From: DASWJZ01 sp963805325
GTDB taxonomy: Bacteria; Pseudomonadota; Alphaproteobacteria; Rhizobiales; Afifellaceae
DNA length: 64,000 nucleotides
Assembly (NCBI GenBank): GCA_963805325.1
Contig: CAWDTS010000015.1
Location: forward strand, 1-64,000
Direction: 5' to 3'
Below are positions 19,096 to 27,049 of the stretch, in pieces (the first letter of the stretch is position 1; each line of letters starts with the position of its first letter). Position numbers and translations under genes: made by a program. Below the pieces are notes generated by a model. The model was not told where the DNA came from. It ran no database searches and saw only the letters and a list, made by a program, of their open reading frames with translations.

Positions 19096-20035
19096 TCAGG
19101 TCGCGGCGGGAAGGCGCGTCAGGGCAGCGGCCACCTTCGCACCGAGCGCGGCATTGTTCTTGATGAGCGCAATGTTGGGGCCAAGCGTCCGCCCGCCGCT
19201 CTCCGTATGGAGCCGCTTCAGAAGAAACGGCGTGACCTCTTTCTGCCCGACGCCGGCTTTCTTCGCTTCGCCGAGGGCGGCCACGATCTCGGTCTTCCAT
19301 CTCCTTGGCGTCGAGCGCGTCGGCCTCCGGGATCGGGTTGGCGATCAGGATGCCGCTCGTCGAGCCGAGCCGCCGCTCGGTGCGGATCAGCTCGGCGACC
19401 GCCTCCGGCGTGTCGAAGCTGTGATCGAGCTTGAAGCCGCTCGTTCGCGCGAAGAAGGCAGGGAATTCGTCGGTGCCGTAGCCGATGACCGGCACGCTCT
19501 GCGTCTCCAGGAATTCCAGCGTCTTGGCGATATCGAGGATCGACTTGCAGCCGGCGGAGATGACGGCGACGGGCGTGCGCGAAAGCTCGACGAGATCGGC
19601 GGAAATGTCGAAGGTCGTCTCCGCCCCGCGGTGCACGCCGCCGATCCCGCCAGTCGCGAACACCGCGATGCCGGCGCGCGCCGCGACTGCCATCGTCGCG
19701 GCAACTGTCGTGCTGGCGTCGGCCTTGGCGACGACCGCCGCGGCGAGATCGCGGCGCGACGCCTTGACGACGCCCTTGGCGCTGCCAAGCCGGTCGAGTG
19801 CTTCGTCATCGAGGCCGACCATGATGCGCCCGCCGAGCACCGCGATCGTCGCCGGAATCGCGCCCTCTTCGCGAATGATCGCCTCGACCGCACGCGCCGT
19901 GTCCACGTTCTGGGGATAGGGCATGCCGTGCGTGATAATCGTCGATTCGAGCGCCACCACCGCGCGCGCCCCGGCAAGCGCGTCGGCGACCTCCTCGCTG
20001 AGATCGATCAGATCGGCGTGTGGAGCAGCGGGCAT
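19096..20035 (-). CDS. psuG: pseudouridine-5-phosphate glycosidase (frameshifted near 19293)
   Basis: The protein matches PsuG throughout: ALESTIITHGMPYPQN with the catalytic glutamate near residue 30, ATGGIGGVHRGAE, TFDISADL, and CKSILDIAKTLEFLET with the Schiff-base lysine region. After AKEME the frame shifts; dropping one G restores continuation TEIVAALGEAKKAGV through KKNAALG-like C-terminal sequence (IALIKNNAALGAKVAAAL) and gives 312 residues. It cleaves pseudouridine 5-phosphate reversibly to uracil and ribose 5-phosphate. It sits between the FAH-family gene (12-bp gap) and the PfkB kinase, all on the minus strand. Confidence 0.92.
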
Positions 20036-20047
20036 CGGTCGCGTTCC

Positions 20048-21225
20048 TTAGAGAAGCCCGCGCTTGGCGAGATTTCGCATCAGCGCCGCGGCCCCGAACG
20101 TCCACGGCTCGGCGTCGCGCGACGTGGTCATGACGTTGACGAGCCGCCCGAGCCGGGGCGACGCGACAGTCACCACGTCGCCGATCTTGTGCGTGAAGCC
20201 TGCACCGGGCGCGCCGCGATCCTTGGTCGGCGCGAACATCGTGCCGAGATAGAGCACGAAGCCGTCCGGATACTGATGGTTCGCCCCGATCGTCTGGCCG
20301 GCGATGTCGGCCGGGTCGCGGCTGATCTTGCCCATGTCGCTTGAGCCTTCGAGCTTGAACCCATCATCGCCTTCGACCGTCAGGCTGAGCTCGGCTTTGC
20401 GCACGTCGTCGAGCGAGAAGTCCTTGTCGAAGAGCCGGATGAACGGCCCGACGGAAGCGCTGGCGTTGTTGTCCTTGGCCTTGCCGAGGAGAAGTGCGGA
20501 GCGCCCTTCCACGTCGCGCAGGTTAACGTCGTTGCCGAGCGTCGCGCCAACGATTTTGCCGGCGCTCGACACGACGAGCACGACTTCAGGCTCCGGGTTG
20601 TTCCACGCCGACATCGGGTTGAGGCCCGCCTCGGCGAGGTGCCCGACCGCCGACATCGGCTGCGCCTTGGTGAAGACCTCCGCGTCGGGCCCAATGCCGA
20701 CTTCGAGGTATTGCGACCAGACGCCCTTCTCGATGAGCAGCTTTTTCAGCGCCATCGCCTGCTCCGAGCCGGGTCTGAGCTTGCGCAGGTCATCGCCGAT
20801 CGTCGCGTTGATCTCGGCGCGGACCGCATCGGCGCGTGCCGCCTCGCCGCGCGCCTGCTCCTCGATCACCCGTTCGAGCATCGAGACGACGAAGGTGACG
20901 CCGGCCGCCTTGATCGCCTGCAGGTCGTTCGGCGCCAAAAGCCACGGTTTCGCCGCGTCGCGACCCTCGCGCGGCGTATTGGCGAGAATGTCCTTCAGCG
21001 TGCCGATTGTCTGGCCCGGGTGCCGAGCGCGCGAAAGCCGCCGGATCCTCCGCCTCGCAGAGGTCGCGCATGGTCGGAGCCGCTGCCGTGATGTCCTCGA
21101 CTGCGCCTTCCGTCACACGCGACGACGCAGGGGCCGCCCACGGCAGGGTTCCACACGCGCCCGACAAGCGTGGCGCGCTGAAAGTCGTCGGGCAGCGGAT
21201 CGCCTGTCCAGTTTTTGAGCTTCAT
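20048..21225 (-). CDS. fumarylacetoacetate hydrolase (FAH) family protein (two one-base insertions)
   Basis: The C-terminal 290 residues show the FAH fold, with SAWNNPEPEVVLVVSSAGK and LGNDVNLRDVEGRSALLLGK, which include the acidic metal-binding residues. The N-terminal part is split over two other frames. Removing a G near 21133 and a C near 21025 links GGPCVV to RVTEGAVEDIT and then FARSAPG to QTIGTLKDILANTPREG, giving 391 residues. It starts at ATG 21225 after GGGGAGGGG. FAH enzymes hydrolyse or decarboxylate beta-dicarbonyl acids. Here it leads the psuG-kinase operon, but a link to pseudouridine breakdown is only positional. Confidence 0.8.
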
Positions 21226-21348
21226 TCCCCTCCCCCGTTAGGCCGGCTTCTTCAATTGCCGGCTTCAACTAGCAGACCTCGCCGACGCCGGTAAGCCGCG
21301 CGCGAAGGCTTGACGCCGGGCGGATTGGCGCGTTTGTGGCCCGGCGCC

Positions 21349-21807
21349 ATGACCACCCCCCATTACAAAGCCGCCCAGATGCTTGCCGCGGCAGCCGACA
21401 TCCTCGACCAGGGGCAGACCGTCAACCGGCTTTCGGTCGCGCTGACCGCGATCGGCCTCGGCGTTCTTCTCATTCCGATGATCCCCGCCTCAGACGCGAC
21501 ACAGCCGACCGCGGCGATCGTCGCGGTGATCGGGGTCGTCGAGCTCTTCCTCGCGGCGCGCGTCGGGATCGCAGCGGCGCAGTTCCGCCGCCTGGCGGAA
21601 GACGCCAACGCTGAGCGGCTCGATATCGCCGCCTACGACGCGGCGCTCGTCCAGCTCAAGCTCAGCTCGGAAAAGAATGCCAGCAGGCCCATCAGCCAGC
21701 GCCTCACCATCGCGCGCCGCTTCCTGATCGTTCAGTCGGCGCTTTTCGTGCTTCAAGCCGTCGTGGCGATCGCCGGCAGCATGTTGGTCTATTTCAACGC
21801 GCTTTGA
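21349..21807 (+). CDS. conserved hypothetical membrane protein
   Basis: I do not recognise this 152-residue protein. It has hydrophobic segments at about 34-50, 57-75 and 125-148 (for instance LSVALTAIGLGVLLIPM and FLIVQSALFVLQAVVAIAG) and a soluble charged loop between the last two. ATG 21349 begins MTTPHYKAAQ but lacks a clear ribosome site. The gene sits between the FAH operon (divergent) and the betaine-binding protein gene, 182 bp upstream of the latter. Codon use resembles its neighbours. Confidence 0.5.
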   Translation: MTTPHYKAAQMLAAAADILDQGQTVNRLSVALTAIGLGVLLIPMIPASDATQPTAAIVAVIGVVELFLAARVGIAAAQFRRLAEDANAERLDIAAYDAALVQLKLSSEKNASRPISQRLTIARRFLIVQSALFVLQAVVAIAGSMLVYFNAL

Positions 21808-21988
21808 CCGGCGCGTCGTGGCGCCGGGCCGCGTCGTGGAGGTCGCCGTGGCGCTCGCGCGCCTTGCTGCATGCAAACGGCCGCAGGCGTTTCCTGTTGA
21901 CAGCCCAGCCCCTTCCTCGCGACGATCCTCTTTCGTGCCGGCACGGCTCGGCCTGCCGGCGCACGAGCTTTCCGGAAAGGGGGTTTCC

Positions 21989-22943
21989 ATGACCGTGCGC
22001 GCTTCGCTGATGGCCGGCGCCTTTGCAGCCACGCTGCTCTTTGGCGGCGCCGCCCAGGCGCAGGAATCGGGTGATCCGATCAAGATCACACTCAACGATT
22101 GGACCGGCCAGTTCCTCTCATCGAAGATCATGGGCGAGGTGCTCAAGAAGGCCGGCTACAACGTCGACTACGTGCAGGCCGACTATCTCGCGCAGTTCGC
22201 CGGGCTCGAGACCGGCGACCTCGATCTCGCCATGGAGATCTGGGCGACGACCGGCCAGGAGGCGCTGACGGCCGCGGTTGCCACCGGCAACGTCGAGAAT
22301 ATCGGCGAGACCGGCATGCAGGCGAAGGAGGAATGGTGGTTCCCCGAATACATGAAGGAAAAGTGCCCCGGCCTGCCGAACTGGGAGGCGCTGCAAGGAC
22401 GAAGCCTGCGCCGAGGCCTTCTCCGTTCCCGAGACCGCGCCGAAGGGCCGCTACCTCTCCGGCCCGGTGACCTGGGGCGGCTTTGACGAGGAGCGCGTGG
22501 CCGCTCTCGATCTGCCGTTCGAAGTCGTTCACGCCGGCACCGACGCGGCGCTCTTCGCCGAGCTTGAATCGGCGTATCAGCGAAAAGGGCCGATCATGCT
22601 CTGGATCTACGCGCCGCACTGGGCGCCGATCAAATACAAGGGCGAATGGGTGCAGTTCCCCGAATACGAGCCGGACTGCTACACCGATCCGAAATGGGGC
22701 GTGAACCCGAACGACACGCACGATTGCGGCAAGCCGCACGGGCCGATCTGGAAGGCCGGCTGGATCGGGCTGAAGGACAAGTGGCCGGGCGCCTACAAGG
22801 CGATCCAGGCCTTCAAGGTCGACAACGACGAGATGGGCGCCATGATCACCGAGGTCGACCTCGACGGAAAGACGGTCGAAGACGTGGTCGCCGAGTGGAT
22901 GGGCAAGAACGAATCGCGCTGGCAGGCGTGGATCGCGAAATAG
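21989..22943 (+). CDS. glycine betaine/quaternary amine ABC transporter substrate-binding protein (frameshifted near 22397)
   Basis: A Sec signal peptide (core GAFAATLLFGGAAQAQ) leads into an OpuAC domain with KITLNDWTGQFLSS and the aromatic-rich segments EEWWFPEYM and LWIYAPHWAPIKYKGEW, typical of aromatic boxes that bind trimethylammonium groups. The frame breaks after NWEALQ; removing one G restores DEACAEAFSVPETAPKGRY and 317 residues. It should capture betaine, choline, carnitine or a related amine in the periplasm for the ATPase and permease encoded next. ATG 21989 follows AAAGGGGG. Confidence 0.88.
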
Positions 22944-23068
22944 CTGCTGCGAACCGCGAGGAGTGGCTGCACCACACCGGCTGTCGTCATGCCTTGGCTT
23001 GACCATGGCGTGACGACGCTGGAAGGTCGTTAGATGCCAGCAATCACCGGCGCTCGGGAGTTCCGGGC

Positions 23069-24121
23069 GTGAGCGAAGCCGCCGTCGTCAAGCTCGCCTG
23101 TCGCGGGGTGTGGAAGCTTTTCGGGCACGACCCGAAAGGCTTCGTCGCACGATCCGGCGGGACGCTGACCTCCGAAAGCGCCCATGCCGCCGGGCTCCTC
23201 CCGGCGGTCGCCGACGTCAGCCTCGACATCCGTGCCGGCGAGAACTTCGTCATCATGGGGCTTTCGGGGTCGGGGAAGTCGACGCTGGTGCGCTGCCTCT
23301 CCCGGCTGATCGAGCCGACGGCCGGCGCCATCAGCTTTGACGGTCGCGACCTGCTCGGCGTGTCGGAGCGCGAGCTGATTGAGCTGAGACGCCACCGCAT
23401 GGGCATGGTGTTCCAGCACTTCGCGCTGCTTCCGCATCTCTCGGTGCTTCGCAACGTCGCCTTCCCGCTAGAGATACAGGGCGTCGCGCGGCCCGAGCGC
23501 GAGAAACGCGCGCGCGAGATGATCGACCTTGTTGGTCTTTCCGGGCGCGAGGCCAACCTGCCGAGCCAGCTTTCCGGCGGCCAGCAGCAGCGCGTCGGGA
23601 TCGCGCGCTCGCTCGCGGTCGGCCCGGAAGTGTGGTTCCTCGACGAGCCGTTCTCCGCGCTCGATCCGCTAATTCGCCGCGAGATGCAGAACGAGTTCCT
23701 GCGCCTGCAGAGCCTCTTGAAGAAGACGATCGTCTTCATCACGCACGACTTCGACGAGGCGATCCGCGTCGCCGACAGGATCGCCATCATGCGTGACGGC
23801 AAGGTGGTGCAGGTCGGCACCGCCGAGCAGCTGATCGTGAAGCCGGCCGATTCCTACGTTGAGGAATTCACCCGCGACGCGCCGCGCGCCAAAATCCTCT
23901 CCGTGCGCGCCGTCATGCGGCCCTTGAACGGCGCGCGCAATTTCGCCGGCACGGTGCCGGCGACCAGGCGCGTGGTCGAGGCGGCGCGCGATATCGACGC
24001 CGCCTCCGGCGACTACGGCGTCGTCGACGAGAGCGGCAGGCCGATCGGCGTCATCGACCGCTCAGCCCTGATTGAGGTCTTTCTCGAACGCTCCGAGCCG
24101 GCCGAGCGGACCGGGCGCTGA
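23069..24121 (+). CDS. quaternary amine ABC transporter ATP-binding protein (ProV/OpuAA-like)
   Basis: The 350-residue ATPase has Walker A GLSGSGKST, signature LSGGQQQRVGIARSL, Walker B VWFLDEPFSALD and the H-loop FITHDF. The roughly 90 residues after the NBD resemble the CBS-type regulatory tail of ProV/OpuA ATPases, which sense ionic strength; DYGVVDESGRPIGVIDRSAL is the clearest part. The start is GTG 23069, since an ATG at 23034 is in a frame that stops at once. Two bases separate it from the permease gene. Confidence 0.9.
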   Translation: MSEAAVVKLACRGVWKLFGHDPKGFVARSGGTLTSESAHAAGLLPAVADVSLDIRAGENFVIMGLSGSGKSTLVRCLSRLIEPTAGAISFDGRDLLGVSERELIELRRHRMGMVFQHFALLPHLSVLRNVAFPLEIQGVARPEREKRAREMIDLVGLSGREANLPSQLSGGQQQRVGIARSLAVGPEVWFLDEPFSALDPLIRREMQNEFLRLQSLLKKTIVFITHDFDEAIRVADRIAIMRDGKVVQVGTAEQLIVKPADSYVEEFTRDAPRAKILSVRAVMRPLNGARNFAGTVPATRRVVEAARDIDAASGDYGVVDESGRPIGVIDRSALIEVFLERSEPAERTGR

Positions 24122-24123
24122 CG

Positions 24124-26136
24124 ATGGCGATGAGCGCTGAAGCCATCAAGCCGATGCATGCTCCAGCGCGCATGCCGACCGCTCTTCTGTGGATCGGCGT
24201 CTTCGCCATATCGCTCGTCTTCAACTACCTCCCCTCCGGCACCTTGCCGCGCGCCGCGCTCGCATTGCCGCGCACCTGGCACATCCCGCTGCGGGTCTGG
24301 CTCTCGGCGGCCATGAGCTGGCTCGTCAACGACGCGACTTTCGGCTTTTTCACGTTCCGCGATCTGACGCGCAGCGTGACGGCGGTGCTCGCTGTCCCGC
24401 TCGACATCGCGTCCGACGTCTTCTCGACCGGGCTCCTCTCCGGCCAGGGGTCGTCAGCGATCGAGATCCTGCCGCCGCTCCCGTGGATCGCGGTTCTGGC
24501 CGGCGCCGCGATCCTCGGCTACGACGCTGGCGGCAAGCGCCTCGCAATCATCGCGGGCGGGGCGTTCCTCTATCTCGCCGTCTTCGGCCAGTGGGCGAGC
24601 GCCATGGTGACGCTCTCCTCGATCGTGATCGCGGTGCCGCTCGGGGTCATCGGCGGCGTGCTGGTCGGCATCGCCGGCTTCCGCGCGCCGCGCTTCCGCA
24701 AGGTTCTCTTGCCGCTCCTCGACGGCATGCAGACCATTCCGGTCTTCGCCTATCTTGTGCCGATCCTGATTCTTTTCGGCTTCAGCCCGGTCTCCGCGCT
24801 GATCGCAACCATGATCTACGCGCTGCCGCCGATGGTGCGCATCACCATGCTGGCGCTCGACAACGTGCCGCCGGAGCTCGTCGAGTTCGGACAGATGGCG
24901 GGCTGCACCAAGCGACAGCTCGTGCAGCGGGTGATGATGCCTGTCGCCCGCGCACCGCTCATGGTCGGCGTCAACCAGGTGATCATGCTCTCGCTCAACA
25001 TGGTGATCATCGCCTCCATGATCGGCGCCGGCGGCCTTGGCTTCGATGTGCTGAAATCGCTTCGAAGCCTCGATATCGGCGCCGGGCTCGAGGCCGGGAT
25101 CGCGATCGTCGTCCTCGCCGTCGCGCTCGACCGGGTGAGCCAGGCTTATGCGATCCGCGCCAACATGATCCGCAACGCCGCCGGCGGGGTCGGGCTCAGG
25201 CATTCGGCGCTGCCGCTGATCGCGCTCGGCGCGACATTCGCGCTTTGGCTGATCGCGATCTTCGTGCCGGCGCTTCAGACCTACCCCGCCGCCTACACGC
25301 TCTCGACGGGCAAGTACCTGGCCGGAATCGTCGGCTGGCTCAACGTCAACTATTTCGACACGTTCGAGGCAATCAAGGACGCGATCCTCCTGAACCTGCT
25401 CGTGCCAGTGAAGCGCTTCCTGCTGGCGCAGCCCTGGCCGTGGGGAATCCTTGTCATCACCGCCGGCTGCTGGGCGGTCGCCGGCCCGAGACGCGCGGTC
25501 ATTGCCTGCCTCTTCGCGCTCTTCATCGTCTTCACCGGCAATTGGGAGCCGGCGATGGTGACGCTCTATCTGGTGGGCGTGTCCGTGGTCATCGCCGGGC
25601 TGATCGGCATTCCGATCGGCATCCTCGCGGGATTGAACAACCGCGCCTGGGGGGTCGTGCAGGCGGTCATCGACACGCTGCAGACGCTGCCGAGCTTCGT
25701 CTATCTGATCCCCGTCGTGATGCTTTTCCGCGTCGGTGACTTCACCGCCATGATCGCCATCATCCTCTACGCGCTCGCGCCGGCGATCCGCTACACCGCG
25801 CTCGGCATACGCGAGGTCAACCCGTCGCTGATCGAGGCGGCGACCTCGATGGGCACGACGCGGCGCCAGCGCCTCTTGAAAGTCCGGCTGCCGCTTGCTT
25901 TGCCGGAGATCATGCTCGGCATAAACCAGACCATCATGCTGGCCATCTCGATGCTCGTCATCACCGCCCTCGTCGGGACGCGCGACCTTGGCCAGGAGGT
26001 CTATATCGCGCTCGCCAAGGCCGATGTCGGCCGCGGCATCGTGGCCGGGCTCGGCGTCGCCATGATCGCCATGGTCGCCGACCGCATGATGACCGGCGCG
26101 GCCGCGCGCATGAAGCGGAGGCTCGGCCTTGGCTGA
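24124..26136 (+). CDS. fused tandem ABC permease for quaternary amines
   Basis: At 670 residues this is about twice the usual ProW/OpuAB length and contains two complete MetI-type permease domains. Domain 1 carries LDGMQTIPVFAYLVPILILF (near 200) and EAA loop ELVEFGQMAGCTKRQLVQRV; domain 2 carries DTLQTLPSFVYLIPVVMLF (near 520) and EAA loop SLIEAATSMGTTRRQRLLKV. Both EAA loops dock an ATPase, so one polypeptide can provide the whole channel. The two halves differ enough to suggest an old fusion. ATG 24124 is next to the ATPase stop; its end overlaps the kinase gene by 8 bp. Confidence 0.9.
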   Translation: MAMSAEAIKPMHAPARMPTALLWIGVFAISLVFNYLPSGTLPRAALALPRTWHIPLRVWLSAAMSWLVNDATFGFFTFRDLTRSVTAVLAVPLDIASDVFSTGLLSGQGSSAIEILPPLPWIAVLAGAAILGYDAGGKRLAIIAGGAFLYLAVFGQWASAMVTLSSIVIAVPLGVIGGVLVGIAGFRAPRFRKVLLPLLDGMQTIPVFAYLVPILILFGFSPVSALIATMIYALPPMVRITMLALDNVPPELVEFGQMAGCTKRQLVQRVMMPVARAPLMVGVNQVIMLSLNMVIIASMIGAGGLGFDVLKSLRSLDIGAGLEAGIAIVVLAVALDRVSQAYAIRANMIRNAAGGVGLRHSALPLIALGATFALWLIAIFVPALQTYPAAYTLSTGKYLAGIVGWLNVNYFDTFEAIKDAILLNLLVPVKRFLLAQPWPWGILVITAGCWAVAGPRRAVIACLFALFIVFTGNWEPAMVTLYLVGVSVVIAGLIGIPIGILAGLNNRAWGVVQAVIDTLQTLPSFVYLIPVVMLFRVGDFTAMIAIILYALAPAIRYTALGIREVNPSLIEAATSMGTTRRQRLLKVRLPLALPEIMLGINQTIMLAISMLVITALVGTRDLGQEVYIALAKADVGRGIVAGLGVAMIAMVADRMMTGAAARMKRRLGLG

Positions 26137-27049
26137 GACGAAGCAGAGCGTGCTCGATCGGCAGATCGGCGCGGCCTGGCGGCAGGCCGCCGCGCTGCCG
26201 CTCTGGGACGATCCGGTCGAGCCGACCGACCTTCGCGGCGGGCTCTCCAACGTCAATTTCGTGGTCGAGGACGCCGGGCGGAAATATGTCGTCAGGATCG
26301 GCGGCGACAACGAGGCGCACGGCGTCGTGCGCAAGAACGAGCTCGCGGCGAGCCGCGCGGCACATGCGGCGGGCGTCGCGCCGCGCGTCGCCTATGCGGA
26401 GCCCGGCGTGCTGGTGCTCGATTTCATCGAGGGGCGCACGCTGACGCCCGCCGACGTGCGAGAGCCGAAGAACCTCGTTCGCATCATCGAGATGGTCCGC
26501 CGCACGCATCGCGAGGTGCCGAAGCATCTGCGCGGGCCTGGCGTGCTCTTCTGGGTCTTTCACGTCATGCGCGACTACGCGCACACGCTCTCCGAGCTGC
26601 CGAGCACCGACATGGGTCATCTTCGCCGGCTGACGGCGCAGTCGGAACGGCTGGAGCACGCCATCGGCCCAATCGATCTCGTCTTCGGGCACAACGACCT
26701 GCTGGCGGCGAACATCATCGACGACGGAAAGCGGCTGTGGTTCGTCGACTGGGAGTATGCCGGCTTCAACTCGCCGCTCTTCGATCTCGGCGGTCTTGCC
26801 TCGAACAACGAGATGCCGGCGAAGATGCGTGAAACGATGCTCGAATACTATTTCGACAAGCGGGTCGACGACGAGCTTCGCTACCGCTTCGCGGCCATGA
26901 CCGCAGCGTCGCTGCTGCGAGAAACGATGTGGAGCATGGTTTCGGAGATCCATTCGCAGGTCGACTTCGATTTCTCCAGATACACCGCTGAGAACTTCGC
27001 CCGATACGAGAAGGCTTTCGCCGCGTTCGTGGGGATGGAGCGCACATGA
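26129..27049 (+). CDS. APH/choline-kinase-like phosphotransferase (paralogue 1)
   Basis: The 306-residue protein has the aminoglycoside/choline kinase fold: a glycine-rich start GGLSNVNFVVEDAGRKYVVRI, catalytic loop FGHNDLLAANII (HNDxxxxN), and metal-binding VDWEYAG, the ChoK/LicA equivalent of DFG. It starts at TTG 26129, overlapping the permease stop and preceded by GCGGAGG, so it is translationally coupled to the transporter. It also overlaps the downstream oxidoreductase as ATGA. The context implies phosphorylation of an imported amine alcohol such as choline or ethanolamine; this is inference. Confidence 0.82.
   Translation: MAETKQSVLDRQIGAAWRQAAALPLWDDPVEPTDLRGGLSNVNFVVEDAGRKYVVRIGGDNEAHGVVRKNELAASRAAHAAGVAPRVAYAEPGVLVLDFIEGRTLTPADVREPKNLVRIIEMVRRTHREVPKHLRGPGVLFWVFHVMRDYAHTLSELPSTDMGHLRRLTAQSERLEHAIGPIDLVFGHNDLLAANIIDDGKRLWFVDWEYAGFNSPLFDLGGLASNNEMPAKMRETMLEYYFDKRVDDELRYRFAAMTAASLLRETMWSMVSEIHSQVDFDFSRYTAENFARYEKAFAAFVGMERT

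Noticed and set aside
24454..26334. 626-codon minus-strand frame opposite the tandem permease
   Set aside because: Composition dominated by Asp, Arg and His repeats typical of the antisense of membrane proteins; no start context.
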